Source of the DNA: Prorocentrum cordatum
Lineage: Eukaryota > Sar > Dinophyceae > Prorocentrales > Prorocentraceae
Assembly (NCBI GenBank): GCA_963575745.1
Contig: CAUYUJ010005780.1
Coordinates: forward strand, 60,001 to 124,000
Direction of reading: 5' to 3'
DNA: 64,000 nt
Shown here: in pieces, positions 46,895 to 57,119 of the stretch
Layout: the number at the start of each line of letters is the position of its first letter
Position numbering within the stretch: position 1 is the stretch's first letter
Notes under the pieces: model-generated
What the model saw: only the letters and a program-made list of their open reading frames with translations
Told to the model about the DNA's origin: nothing
Databases searched by the model: none
Translations under genes and position numbers: made by a program

Positions 46895-46949
46895 CGTCGA
46901 TGTCTGGCTGCGGTGCTGGTGTAGGCGTTGGCGTAGGCTGTGGCAGTGA

Positions 46950-49085
46950 GAGCGTATGAGTCCCCAGTGCTCCCTGAGGTAGATGGCTACGGAGATGCGC
47001 GCGCATCGTGCTGTTATCTTCGAAGGACTGGTAGCATACTGGGCATGTTAGTGTCTTCGGGGACGTGATAGGATATGGTGCCCATGTCTGATCCGTGCGA
47101 CATATGTGTGATTTCCATGCAGCTGTGATATGATGTTGTGCTCCCACACGTGTAGGGAATGTAGTACCGCATATGATACACTCGTTCGTGATCGTGAGCT
47201 GTGATAATAAGCAGCACATGCCATGTTCTCCCCCTGGTGCGAGTCCCCGCTGGTGTGCATATAGTGCTCGTGCGCTCATCCACTTGGACATGCATGCGAT
47301 ACCCTCGGACGTTTTCAGCGTGCAGATGAACAGTTCGGCCTCGTCAGACGGGGCCACTTCTGAGGGGAGCTCTGCAAGAGCTCCAGGAGGCGCAAAGGCG
47401 CGCCGAAGGTAAGCTGCCCTCATCATGCTCACGTCGACGCCACAGAAAGCTTCTGCTACGCCGGGCTCTGTAAACAACTCCACCATGTTGCCTCGCCAGT
47501 CCAGGTATTCCAGAGGCTCGGCGATGTCCAGGACCAGCATGTCCTGTATATCCGTGGAAAACTGTCGAGCGATGAGGTGCGCGTCGGGGTTGATGTAGCC
47601 GCCATCGTCTAACGTGCGTGGTGCCACGGGCAATTCGAGTTCACGTAGGTGATGCTCAATCTGGAGTTCACCGAACAGGACCGAGACCATCTGTTTGGAG
47701 TCGTCGGGGTGTGCTGCGGCGCCCTGAAGAAGTTTAAGACGTCGCACTTTCAGCTCGATCGAACTCGGTGCAATCTCCCATCGTCGCCAGACCTCAGCTG
47801 CCGATATCGACTTGTAGCGGTCCTGGGTGCGGATACAGCCTTTGCCCTTCAGCATAGCACGAAGTTTCTTGCCCAGGGTAGTGTCCAGTTTTTTGTAGTC
47901 GGTCGTGTGCAAGTAGTAAGTCTCGGCGCCACTGATCGCTGCCTCGTAGACCACTGCCTGAAAAACCAATCTTTTTAGTCGTCTCGGAGCACGACTGAAC
48001 CAGAAGTGATGATACTGACTCCATCCAGAATTAGCAGCTCGTAGGCGTGCATCTCTTTCTGCGCCGAAGGTGTCCTTTCCGTCAAACATGCCTCCCACGT
48101 GCTTCATGGCGGTGAGCTTGCGGCAGTTGATTCGGTTGTCGTCGAAGAATGCTCGGCGTTGTAACTTAGAGGGGATGTTGTGAACGATTTCCTCCTTAGA
48201 TTCATTCAGTCCAAATCCGCCAGTCCGAAGATGTCGCCGTAGTGAGTCCAGGTCGCGCTCGATAATCATGGCCAGCGCGTCGTTCACAGTGGTGGTCGCG
48301 TCGTGAAGGTTGCCCTGTGCGTCCATGGCCTGCTTCTTGGTGCCGACCCTGATGGCGATGTGAAACTTCAAAATGTCGTCGACGAACACCTGCCGAGACG
48401 CATCCTGCACTGGTCCGTCTGGGTCCCACTTTGGTGCGCATGATTGTAACATCAGGTTGGAAATCGTGGCCTTGGTATCTTCGCGCCATTCCTCCAACTT
48501 CGCGTTGTACACCTTCATGAAGGCGTCGGGTTCGTTAGAGCATCCCATCAGTCCTCCTTCCCTGTTGCGCATCAGGAGCGTGCCGTCGCTCGCGTCGACG
48601 ATGGTCTGGGACTCGCTCCTGCGTTGCTGCACGAGTTGCCGATCGCCTGCTCGGAATGCTGGAAGAACGTGTTCTGTGATCGCGGCGTGCTGTGTACACC
48701 CGAAGGCATTCCGTCCATCGTGAGAGCGAACTGCGAAGGCAACTTTTGCTTTGCGCAACTTGCTAGCCATCACTCGAGTCACGATCATGCCATATTCTCG
48801 CCGTCGGTGTGCAATACCTCCATAGGCGTAGTCAGGTGGTGGAGAAGGGAAGCCTCGTTCGCGTAGATATCTGAAAAAACATCTCCAGAAGACGTCGAAG
48901 CAATGTATGAGTCGAAGTCCACTTGGCCCAGGGAGCATCTTGCCTTTGTCTAACTGAAAGCTGTGTGAAGTGTTAGCCTGCATCGGTGCACGGTCATGTT
49001 GTCGTACGTGGGCCAGAGCTGCGAGTAGGCGTGATTGTCCGAGTGATACTGTTGGGACAGCTGGAGCTTTCGCCGAGAGGGGTCT
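46950..49085 (-). CDS. LINE-1 reverse transcriptase with C2H2-type zinc fingers
   Basis: This copies the element RNA into DNA at the nicked target. The frame opens after a stop at about 49085. Residues SRLLAALAHVRQ lie upstream of the first ATG (48983), so that ATG is probably internal. Motifs in order are: LPGPSGLRLIHCFD, a HRRREYGMI finger motif, motif A RSHDGRNAF with Asp at 48717-48719, motif B GGLMGCSNEPDAFMKVYN (48528-48557), and motif C QVFVDDILK (FVDD at 48375-48386). The FVDD box in place of YxDD is usual in dinoflagellate elements. A first zinc finger begins CIICGTTF (47157-47183). A second has CPVCYQSF with HLRSH (about 46985-47050). Both Asp residues of the active site are intact. 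Confidence 0.85.
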
Positions 49086-50872
49086 TCATCTGCGACGGGC
49101 GCGTTGGAAGCACCGATCCCCCCTCGAGCTCTCCCTGGTCGTCGTAGTACTTCAGGTTGGAGTACCATGAATAATACTTCTGCTGGGACCGCGAAAGGAG
49201 GCGCATATTTCCGTCTTTTTGCCTTGCCCAAGAGTTTCGTGACTGCTGCCAGCTTGTCGGCGGCCTCGGTGATGAAGTTGAGCTGGAGGCCCTGGTTTGC
49301 CGATCTGGGCGCGGGCGTGATATTCGAAGTCGAAGTAGCTGCACTCGGTGCCGTAGGAGGTGGCGTGCTCGGCATAGGCGTAGGTGGGCCCATTTCGAAA
49401 GGCATGTCGGGCTCGTCTTGGTTCGTCATATCATCGAACGAGGCCTCTGCTTCATCCATGCCTTGATTGTAGGGCCGTGGTGGACCCAAGGCGGGCGTGG
49501 TCCCAAGAGGGGCGCGGCGCCTCCGTGAGTGGGCCTCCTGGCCTGGCGGGACCTGGACCTGGGGATTCGAGGCATCCAGCGCATGAGAGAGGCGACGAGG
49601 CGGCGCGGAACCTAGACCCCCGAGGGCAATCGAGCTGGCATTTGGCCTGCATCCTATATTAGACGGCGCTGGTAGGAGTTCGGCGCGTGTCGGTACGTGA
49701 ACTGGTGCTGGTACTGCGAGTAAGCCTCCTTCAGCACCTGGTCGTTCCAAGAACTGTTGCCACTGGTAGGTGCTCGGTCTGCTGCTCGGTAATATGCCAT
49801 AGAGTCGCCGTCGTGCTCGTAGTCGGTGTCGTAGCATGCCGTTGGTGACTCGATGACATTCTGCGAGCCGTCGATCACGCCATGCCTGCCATAAGTCTTC
49901 ACACTGAATCTCTGTGTACTTGTGATTGGTGTCCTTGATGTGTCGAGTAAGTTTCTTGCTGAGGTCGCGGATGTGTGTGTCCAAGTTTTCGATCTCCTCT
50001 TCCAGTGAATTAGCTCCTTCCATCTGAGACCGCTGAATACGAAGGTCGGCTCGTTGTTTTAGCTTAGTGAGTTTTTCGGCGCGAGCCTCCTTATACCATT
50101 GTGGCCGTCGTACTTGCAATGAGAAATGTTCCAAGGCCGCGTCACGAAAGCACTGCATGGTGAGTCCCCAGTGATATGTGCCGTCTTCGTAGTCCAGGTA
50201 GGTGTCGAGCAACTCCGCGTGGGTCGTCAGCTGGTCCTCGAGGCTTTTGAGAAACTCTTCACGTTTATTGCCTTCCTTCAGATCCAGTGCCAGTGCGTCT
50301 CGGTCGAAATGCTGGATTGCCGTGCCCTCCGTATGGCATGATGGGGGTGCCTCGATCTTGATGGCGAGGGGCTTGTGATCCTTGAACTTTCTTGAAATCT
50401 GAAGAGCATAAGCAGAATGATTCCAAACTCGGCAGCTCTGAATTCGTGAGATCAGGCCAGTGGGCATGAAAATGTAATCCGTGACCGAGGGGAATCTGCC
50501 CACGTATGTGGGGCCCGTCTCATAATAAGTGTTCGCCACCGCCATGTAATTGTTGAGCATGTTCATATGATATAGTTTGCTCGCTTCTCCTTCGCGACCA
50601 GTAGGGAAGGAGCCGGCCGTCTCGTCGCCGTCGGGGCCCGTGGCGAATCTATCGTTCAGGTCCATCATGACGATCGGAGTGAATCTCGATGGTGTGGACA
50701 ACAGCTCTGTGTGTACCCATGCTGCAAGCTTCGTCATTGTGGCCCTCCACTGCGGGACCTTCTTCTTATCCCATGGGGCTGGTGGTGAGTATGCTACGAT
50801 GATCTTGAGCTTGGTCGCGCCCTGCTCGAGAGTGATGGCGCCCCCACGTCCAAGTAGTTCCTGGGGGGGCAT
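48950..50872 (-). CDS. LINE-1 endonuclease C-terminal part and linker
   Basis: The frame carries KIIVAYSPP, MMDLNDRF (50648-50662, GDxN-type box with D and N present), SVTDYIF (about 50468-50488) and KFKDHKPLA (50366-50386), the D-H pair that closes the APE-like endonuclease fold. A long linker follows with a coiled-coil-like QRADLRIQRSQMEGANSLEE, a Pro-rich stretch with PPPTAPSAATSTS, and a basic KLLGKAKRRKYAPP. From about 49079 downwards this frame is a shadow and the RT frame takes over, so the ORF end at 48950 is not a natural protein end. Confidence 0.8.
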   Translation of the reverse strand: MPPQELLGRGGAITLEQGATKLKIIVAYSPPAPWDKKKVPQWRATMTKLAAWVHTELLSTPSRFTPIVMMDLNDRFATGPDGDETAGSFPTGREGEASKLYHMNMLNNYMAVANTYYETGPTYVGRFPSVTDYIFMPTGLISRIQSCRVWNHSAYALQISRKFKDHKPLAIKIEAPPSCHTEGTAIQHFDRDALALDLKEGNKREEFLKSLEDQLTTHAELLDTYLDYEDGTYHWGLTMQCFRDAALEHFSLQVRRPQWYKEARAEKLTKLKQRADLRIQRSQMEGANSLEEEIENLDTHIRDLSKKLTRHIKDTNHKYTEIQCEDLWQAWRDRRLAECHRVTNGMLRHRLRARRRLYGILPSSRPSTYQWQQFLERPGAEGGLLAVPAPVHVPTRAELLPAPSNIGCRPNASSIALGGLGSAPPRRLSHALDASNPQVQVPPGQEAHSRRRRAPLGTTPALGPPRPYNQGMDEAEASFDDMTNQDEPDMPFEMGPPTPMPSTPPPTAPSAATSTSNITPAPRSANQGLQLNFITEAADKLAAVTKLLGKAKRRKYAPPFAVPAEVLFMVLQPEVLRRPGRARGGIGASNAPVADEDPSRRKLQLSQQYHSDNHAYSQLWPTYDNMTVHRCRLTLHTAFS

Positions 50873-51162
50873 GTGATGTCCTTGATGTGTCTGGTCTTGA
50901 ACCTCGAGTTCAGGAGAATCGCGCAGCCCGCTGAGTTGTTGATGTGCATGCTGGGCCTGCCGTAGCCGAAGTGAATGGCCATGTGGTGATCGTAGTTCTG
51001 AGTGTGATGAGCACTATGAGGATGTTTCGGGATCTTTGTGCCAGGGCATGCGACGATGTGCACTTGCTTGAGCTGTGCGCTGACCTCCTCGCCGCGAGTG
51101 CCCACGAGACTGAATGGGTTGAAGACCGCGAGCGAAAGGAAGGACACTCGAGCGGCCATCAT
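50794..51162 (-). CDS. LINE-1 endonuclease N-terminal part
   Basis: Starting at MMAARVSFLSLAVFNPFSLV (51162), the frame continues through EEVSAQLKQVHIVACPGTK, the Q/E-x-x-x-x-I-x-x-x-QGT region of APE-like endonucleases. It then gives HHMAIHFGYGRPSMHINNSA and AGCAILLNSRF. It leaves the true frame at the G7 run at 50863-50869, after which the next frame continues PPQELLGRGGAITLEQG. Upstream of 51162 the frame is Arg/Gly nonsense and then the TA microsatellite. Confidence 0.75.
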   Translation of the reverse strand: MMAARVSFLSLAVFNPFSLVGTRGEEVSAQLKQVHIVACPGTKIPKHPHSAHHTQNYDHHMAIHFGYGRPSMHINNSAGCAILLNSRFKTRHIKDITCPPRNYLDVGAPSLSSRARPSSRSS

Positions 51163-51274
51163 GCCACGGCTCCCTCGGGAGCACGGCCGCGGCGGTGCCC
51201 TCATCGTGTGGCGGACATTTGGCGCCCACCTGGTGCCTCCACCAGCCCCGCCGCAATCGCCAGAGCCGAGAGGG

Positions 51275-51277
<3 letters not shown>

Positions 51278-51322
<45 letters not shown>

Positions 51323-51330
51323 ATATATGC
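51278..51330. repeat. (TA)n microsatellite 5' of LINE-1
   Basis: About 50 bp of TA with one phase slip. It gives false poly-Tyr/Ile peptides. Confidence 0.95.
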
Positions 51331-51499
51331 ACATACATATGTACGTACATGTGCACACGGATGCCCGCGTATAATAAAACCACGCGCGCTTTGTGCGCGT
51401 TCAGGTTCTTGCACAGTCCAAACCAACATCACAAGATGTGATGAGGATGGGCACCATCTTGCAAGGACCACCATAAAGGAGCGTACTCCCTGAGGGTCG

Positions 51500-51830
51500 C
51501 TTCAGGAAGTCTGTGACTGCGGAATAAGCAGGCCCCAAGAGACCCTGCTGTACTGAACCAGTGCACCGAACAGCTGCCATGAGGAAACCTGTGGGAGGCT
51601 TCGGGGGGCTCGTTTCCTGTGGACCGTTTTCAGCGGTCTTTGAAATCTCCTGGTTGTCTCCAGAGCCCCTCGGACTATCTTGGAGGTGTCTTCGGATGTC
51701 CCGGGGTAACCCTGGGGCCAATATTGAACAATTCGGGCCATTCGAAATCTTGCAGAATCAATCGAAGCCGTCTTGGGCGCGGCCTCGGGGACCATTTAGG
51801 CCGTACTGTGCCTTGCTTGGGAGCGTGAAG
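51500..51830 (-). repeat. Degenerate CCAAGA-type minisatellite, inverted
   Basis: Read on the minus strand, words like GACCACCTCCAAGATAG, GGTCCCCGAGG and CCCAAGACGGCTTC resemble the plus-strand family at 5330-5710 and 8930-9910. Confidence 0.6.
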
Positions 51831-51999
51831 CGTTAAGATGTTGCGCTACACACGGCGCCTGGCAGACGACGCGGCTCACTCTTCTTAAGGAGGCGACGTC
51901 CAGCACGACGTCGCTCCATTGGTATGCGTGCAGGGCAAATGCCCCAACGGTTTTTGCCAAGCCTCCTGTCTCCTGTGTTGGGTTCTCCTTCTGGACAGA

Positions 52000-52215
52000 G
52001 CACTGAGTTCGCGTTTCCCTCTCTCCTGCCTCCTATCTCCTGCCTCCTACCTCTTCCTCCCCTCTCCTGCCTCCTCCTCCCTCCTGCCTCCTCCTCCTCC
52101 TCTCTCCTGCCTCCTCCTCCTCCTCCTCCTCCTCCTCCTCCCCCTCCTATCTCCTCTCCTCTTCCTCCTCCTCCTCCTCTCTCCTGCCTCCTATCTCCTC
52201 CCTCCTGCACTCTGC
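52000..52215. repeat. Pyrimidine tract, (CTC/CTCCTGC)n
   Basis: About 200 bp of CTCCTGCCTCCTATCTCCT words and pure CTC triplets. No coding content. Confidence 0.92.
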
Positions 52216-52228
52216 CTCTCGTGGGCTC

Positions 52229-52600
52229 TTGGGAGGGGGGACCCGTGTGAAACTGTCGTCATTTTCGTGGGCTCGTCCGAGGTCGCGCGGAGCGGAATTG
52301 CACGGGGACTCAAAATTGAAACCTCGCAGCTCTCTGGGGGGCTGCGAAATGCGAACAAGTCGCCATTTTCGTTGGCTCCTGGGAAGCTGCGCGGGGTGGA
52401 ATGGTACGGGGACTCCGTTGAGACCTCGCGGCTGTGGGGGTGCGAAATGTGAAACTGTACCCTCTTTTGTTGGCTTCTGGGAGGTCCAACGGAATAGAGT
52501 TGCCCGGGGACCCAATTGAAACCTCGCGGCTCCCTGGTGGGCTGCGAAGTGTGAAACTGTCGCCACTTCCGTGGGCTCCTACCAAAATCTTACCCTTGGC
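52229..52600 (-). repeat. Satellite F, inverted array
   Basis: Three to four units of about 104 bp. On the minus strand they read GTGGCGACAGTTTCACACTT, CGCAGCCCACCAGGGAGCCG and CGAGGTTTCAATTGGGTCCC. They match the plus-strand units at 15605-16135. Units on this side have GCGGAATTGCACGGGGACTC-type centres not seen in the other array. Confidence 0.82.
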
Positions 52601-52619
52601 CGAGCTGCGCACTACAATG

Positions 52620-53245
52620 GCCTGCCCATAGCCCATTGCCTACTCTAGGTCGCCCCATGCCTCACACGCGTGTAGATTGCGCATGCCTGGCCTATGGCCT
52701 ACCAATGCCCTGCTCGACGCCTACCCATCGCCAACCCAAGCGTCGACCAAGGCGGACCAATGGATTTCCCAAAGCTTGCGGCCACCCAAGGTTCCCGCCT
52801 GGCCTGCCCACGCCTTGCGCGTCGCCTACCCATGGCCCACCACCGGCCTACACACTGTTTGCCCATGGCCCGCCAATGGCCAACTCAAGACCTGCCCAGG
52901 GGCTGCGTTGGACCACTCAGCGGAGACCCATGGCTTGACTGCGGCCTACCCCGGGCCGACCATGGCAGACCAGCGCCTCACTCTTACCCTACCCATGGCC
53001 CACTCGAGGATAGCACGCGCCCTCGCCGAGCCCGACCCAAGGCTTACAACACACGGGGCCGACCCATGGACAACCCCTACCATGCCCGTGGCCTACACAG
53101 GGCCTGCACATATCCTGCAAGAATCGTGGCGCGCCGATGGCCTTCCCACTGCCCCCCTATGGCCCGCCGATGGTATTCTCACGGCGTGCTCGGCGCATGC
53201 CCGCGGCAGACTCAAGGTCGAGCCATGCCCCCCGGTCCACATGAA
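52620..53245 (+). repeat. Degenerate GCCTACCCATGGCC minisatellite
   Basis: About 600 bp of loosely repeated TGGCCTACCNATGGCC and GCCCATGGCC words with a period near 10-11 bp. Several plus frames stay open for about 190 codons because of it. Confidence 0.7.
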
Positions 53246-53750
53246 GAACAAACACTATAACAATAGCCTGTGAGAGCGGAATTCCTTGAATGGCCTCCTA
53301 CTTAACGTGCTCACGGGAGAAGGATGTGCAGGAGCCATGGCTCCATTTGAGAACAATCCCATTGTATGTATGTAATGTGTCAATGTGCGCGGTCCCAACC
53401 TTTCAAAACAAGAAATGACGTAATGCAGCGCGTGGCCCATACCTGCTAGGCAACGACACGCCTAAAAAGACTCGGCAAACCATAACGGTTGGAGAAATGA
53501 TAATGGGAGAAGAGAGTGAGAGAAAGAGAGGGAGTGAGCGAGAGAAAGAGAGAGGGAGAGAGAGAGAGAGAGAGAGAAAGGTATAGGAATGGCTGACAGG
53601 GAGAGAGGTCTCGGTCCAGATAGCGTCCTGGTTGTGATTGCGAGAAGCGTCCGGTCTGTCTCTCCTTCCCCATTCCCCCGCCACGGGCGTGCCCGGACGC
53701 TGCCAATAATGTTTCTGCACGTCAATGTTATGACTTCCCCAAACTAAACC
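53246..53750. other. No gene seen; (GA)n run
   Basis: A purine run with GAGAGA lies at 53510-53580. Nothing else is supportable. Confidence 0.5.
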
Positions 53751-53904
53751 GTGACCCCATCAGCATCCGCCAGGACCGCAGAAGGGCCCTGCCAAGGGCC
53801 TGCCAGAACCCTGCACCAAACCCCTACAAGGATCCCGCCGAGACTTATCCATCAGGGCCATACCAAGAGACTGCCCGCCCCAACAATGCGCTGGCAAGAC
53901 CCCC

Positions 53905-54160
53905 TCCTCACGTGCCCACGCTCGAGCACCACTACTGGGAATGTGCTGCCAATGACGACCTGCGCTGGGGCGTCCGTGTGCCGACTGCTGGGCTTACACG
54001 CCGGCTGGGCTGGCCCACAACGGAGGTCACCAGGAAGGATGCAATTACGACATGGCTACCAATGGTGCACGCCATGGCCAGGATACGGCAACGGGTGCTA
54101 CACGCTCGTTTTGCCACGAGTGCGACGGAACACGGCCCTGCAACCCGGGAGGGAAAATCC
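53905..54160 (+). pseudogene. LINE-6 3' tail fragment, plus strand
   Basis: The frame reads TLEHHYWECAANDDLRWGV and then LTRRLGWPTTEVTRKDAITT and WLPMVHAMARIRQRVLHARF. The pattern H-x-x-W-x-C, then RLGWP, then D-x-x-x-x-W-x-x-x-V-R matches the C-terminal region that follows RT in many dinoflagellate-type LINEs. No RT motif precedes it, so this is a severely 5'-truncated or eroded copy, and the only LINE scrap of any length on the plus strand. Confidence 0.55.
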
Positions 54161-54224
54161 ATGACCACAACGGGGATCACAACAATAAACGGGACCACTT
54201 ACGTCGGGGACACACATTCTTGAC

Positions 54225-54350
54225 GTGACTTTGGAATTGCATGTGTTGCAGTGCAATGCTACTGTGAAACGGTCGCCGAAATTCTCCCTCGAGGCCGTCA
54301 ACAACGGCAACCGGCTCTACCCCCACCTCCTCCTCAAGGAGACGCTGCCA
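54225..54350 (+). pseudogene. Possible coding fragment, unidentified
   Basis: The frame MTLELHVLQCNATVKRSPKF followed by SLEAVNNGNRLYPHLLLKE reads like genuine protein rather than repeat translation. It lies between the LINE tail and the right half of the minisatellite. It has no recognised family and may be further 3' LINE sequence or a captured exon. Confidence 0.3.
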
Positions 54351-54610
54351 GGAGGGTCCAAAACCCTGCCTGGACCGTGCTGGGACAACAATAGACCCCA
54401 CGAAGACCCGGACGTTTCCAGGAAGGTAGCAGGATGAGGCCAGGACCGCGCGCCCCGACATCACCAGGGATCTACCAGGATTCCATCAAGACCCTTCCCA
54501 GACCTCACCAGGGTTGCTCCGGGACGCAACGATGACCCTACATTGAGACGCCAGGACGCTGCCAAGAACCTGACTGGCCCGAGGCGGACAATTCCACGAC
54601 GCTACCATAA

Positions 54611-57119
54611 TCCTACCATGATCCTTTCTGTCTAGCTGCCAATAAGAAAAATAACGTAACGAACATGAGGAAACGCCAAAGATGAACATCAATGGAAACG
54701 GAACGAGCTGGAGGAATACCCAACCGCGGTATACCGAGCTCCTTTCGGTACCCGGATGCTCCTATCTGCCCCTCCACGCATCTCTTCCTCGCTTACTGTT
54801 TGAAAAAGAGCTTGATATTTCCAGCGGCTGTACATCTGGATTGCTAGTTGCCGCTGGCTGCGATATGCATCCCAACAACTTGCAAGCGAGAGTACACATG
54901 CGGCAGAAAATCTGGATACATACGAATGTCGATAACAATTCATAAGAACGCCAACGTGCGTCAACATTTGTTTCGGGTTCTTTCAAAACCACTCAACTGA
55001 AAGATCACGTGTTGTAATGATTCCACTCACGCTAATGTTGACGCCTCAACGCGCTCACGATCTCACCGGCCTAGTCGAGGCATGCCTTTGCAAATGCCCG
55101 ACGCCTCCTCTGCGAGCGTGTGCGCGCACGTGCGTGCGTCCGCGCTCGCCGGCGCATGCCTGGCGGACGGTTGCGGAGGGGTAGCTGAGCTGAGGGGGCA
55201 AGCAGGGTGCGCGAAAACTGCCACGTAGCGGCAACAGAAATGCAGCGCGGCGCCACCCCGCGTCTCAACATGACGGAAACACAAACTTTTCGACGCCCCC
55301 TCGGGCACCGCCAAGGCGCCCCCTTTACGTGACGACCTACTTCCGTCGGCAACGATCCCTCCCCCTGCCCCCCGAGATGTGGGCAGATCGCTGGGTGGGG
55401 CCTGGAGGGTGAGGGGCGCTTTCAGAATCCAAGGCAAGCAGCAGGATGCAAAACGTGAGGATGGCAGCGCTGCCCGCGGTCCCGCCTCAGCGTTGCGGTG
55501 CTCGGCCTCGGCCGCGCAAAAGGGACTCTGGCCGTCTGCGGAGTTCTGTAGCAACTCGTGGGAGCCTCCCATACCATCTTGCTGGCTCCTGCGAATCGAC
55601 GCTCATCGACGCTACTCGATGCACGGTCGCCGCTGAGCCGACCCTAATCGACGCTAATCGGCGCTGGGTCTGCGCTATCTCATCCTGTGCCAGACGCTGA
55701 TCGATGCTCATGCACACTAAAGTCAGAATTGCGAAGACATACAGGGCTCCCATGTTTGCTACCGAGCCGGAGTGCTTCTCTCCCTCCGCCTCCCCGAGAG
55801 GAAGAGGGTCGCTAGCGGCGAACATATCCATGCCAACGCCTTCGCGGCTTGCGTTCAGGGAGGCGACCCCGTGGATACGCGGTCACATGGATAAGTGCCG
55901 CGACGGGCATCCGCGAAACAAAACGCACCACATCCATGGGGTCGCGGCTGTGGGGCGCCGACCGCGAGGCCTTGGATATGTGTCCCACCCACGAAAGGAG
56001 GAACGGACTCATAAGAAAGACGGACACCACCACTCTGGAATATCCCAACTGCTGGCCCACGCTAACCAGGCCGACAAATGAGGGGGGCAGGGGCAATGGA
56101 TGCAAGGGTCGAAAACCGTCCTCTGGTCTTTCGATCCCCAGCCCCCTAGAGACGCATCGCCAGTCTGACATCCGGAGGGGGAGGAGGCAGAATGAGATTT
56201 TCGCCTCGATGGCACCGCCACAAAGACGTCATCGCCAACAGTGTGGGACCTGCTGGCCATGGGGGAGAAAGGATGAAACCCAAACAACAGGCCGCTCCAA
56301 TGTGTTCGATGCGTGGGTCCCTGAGGTCTGGAGTACTTCCCCCGGGGCCGGTTTTTCGTCCTGAATCATTTTCCGACGGTCCCGGGGCCCGGCGAAGGCC
56401 CCAGGAGGCCGAAAACGGCCAAGAACCGCGCTCCAATTTTAATGGGAGCGTCGGATCTCTCTGAAGGAGGAGACGAGAGGAAAATGAGGCTGGGTAATGC
56501 GCCTTTGTTTGCCCTCATCCCCCGCTTGAGCCGCTGGCAGCTCCCCGCGACCCTGGCCGCAAGCCACCTGCAGAAGGGTTCCCCCTCCTTTTACTGCTCC
56601 CTCCTCCTCCTGGTCCCCCTCCCCCTCCTCCTCCTCCTCCTGGTCCTTTTCCTCCTCCTCCTCCTCCTCCTCCTCCTCCTTCAAGACCTTCAAGACAAAC
56701 TCAGGTGATCATACGGCCGAGCCAAGGCACAGCCACTGCGCAATTCACCCGCATTAAGAGAGGTCTCAGCGTAACTCCAAGACGTCCCTCCTTGATATCC
56801 TGAACCCGACGGATACTGCTGGGCCTGAAACGCCCTGGATCTACCAGGTGTGGGAGGCTGACGGCAACTGTATAGAATAGTGACAAACGCGGGTTAGCCC
56901 ACCCCTTGAACTAATCTGTCGAGTCGGACAACAGCGCTCGTGACGCCTCTTCTTCCTCTCTGCAGTCGAATGCCTGCGACGCAACGGAGGCCACAGGGCG
57001 ACTGGGAGGCAGAGGAGCAGGGCACGGCGCCTCAGCTGGGACCTCGGCGGGGGCAGAGAGGGGGGGGAGAGACGAATGACGAGGAAGCGAGAAGGGGAAG
57101 GAGGGGAAAAACGGGGTCC
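54611..57119. other. No confident gene; (TCC)n tract
   Basis: Low-copy sequence. ATCGACGCT words cluster at 55595-55700 as a small tandem patch. TCC triplets lie at 56605-56690. Frames up to 171 codons (55626-56364) have no domain. Confidence 0.4.

Larger units (their letters stand above)
46112..51170 (-). mobile_element. LINE-1, best-preserved EN-RT-zinc-finger LINE with adjacent gag-like ORF
   Basis: On the minus strand, the order is endonuclease (from 51162), linker, RT, two zinc fingers, then a gag-like ORF that starts 30-odd codons past the last zinc finger. All RT and EN key residues checked are present. Two frame breaks, at 50863-50869 (G7 on plus) and 49079-49082 (G4 on plus), interrupt the polyprotein, and both are in G/C homopolymers. 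No RNase H is seen, unlike LINE-3 and LINE-5, so this is a different family. The 5' side ends near a TA microsatellite at 51278, and no SL relic was found there. Confidence 0.85.
53751..54610 (+). repeat. CCAGGAC/CTGCCA minisatellite interrupted by a LINE tail
   Basis: CCAGGACCGCAGAAGGGCCC-style words at 53765-53885 and CCAGGACGCTGCCAAGAACC-style words at 54345-54600 appear to be two halves of one degenerate minisatellite. The roughly 450 bp between them are of different character and contain the LINE tail at 53905-54160. Confidence 0.55.

Noticed and set aside
45507-46895. The long RT frame as one 1158-aa protein down to 45507
   Set aside because: Below about 46.9 kb the RT frame turns Arg/Ser/Gly-rich and lies over a much more protein-like gag-like ORF in another frame, so this part is a shadow.
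51149-51171. Possible SL at the LINE-1 start (CTCGAGCGGCCATCATGCCACGG)
   Set aside because: It needs gaps and has too many mismatches. It also overlaps the ATGATG start of the endonuclease.
52371-52395. SL-like word GTCGCCATTTTCGTTGGCTC in satellite F
   Set aside because: It would need a 4-base insertion to align to the spliced leader and varies from unit to unit. It is not next to any ORF.
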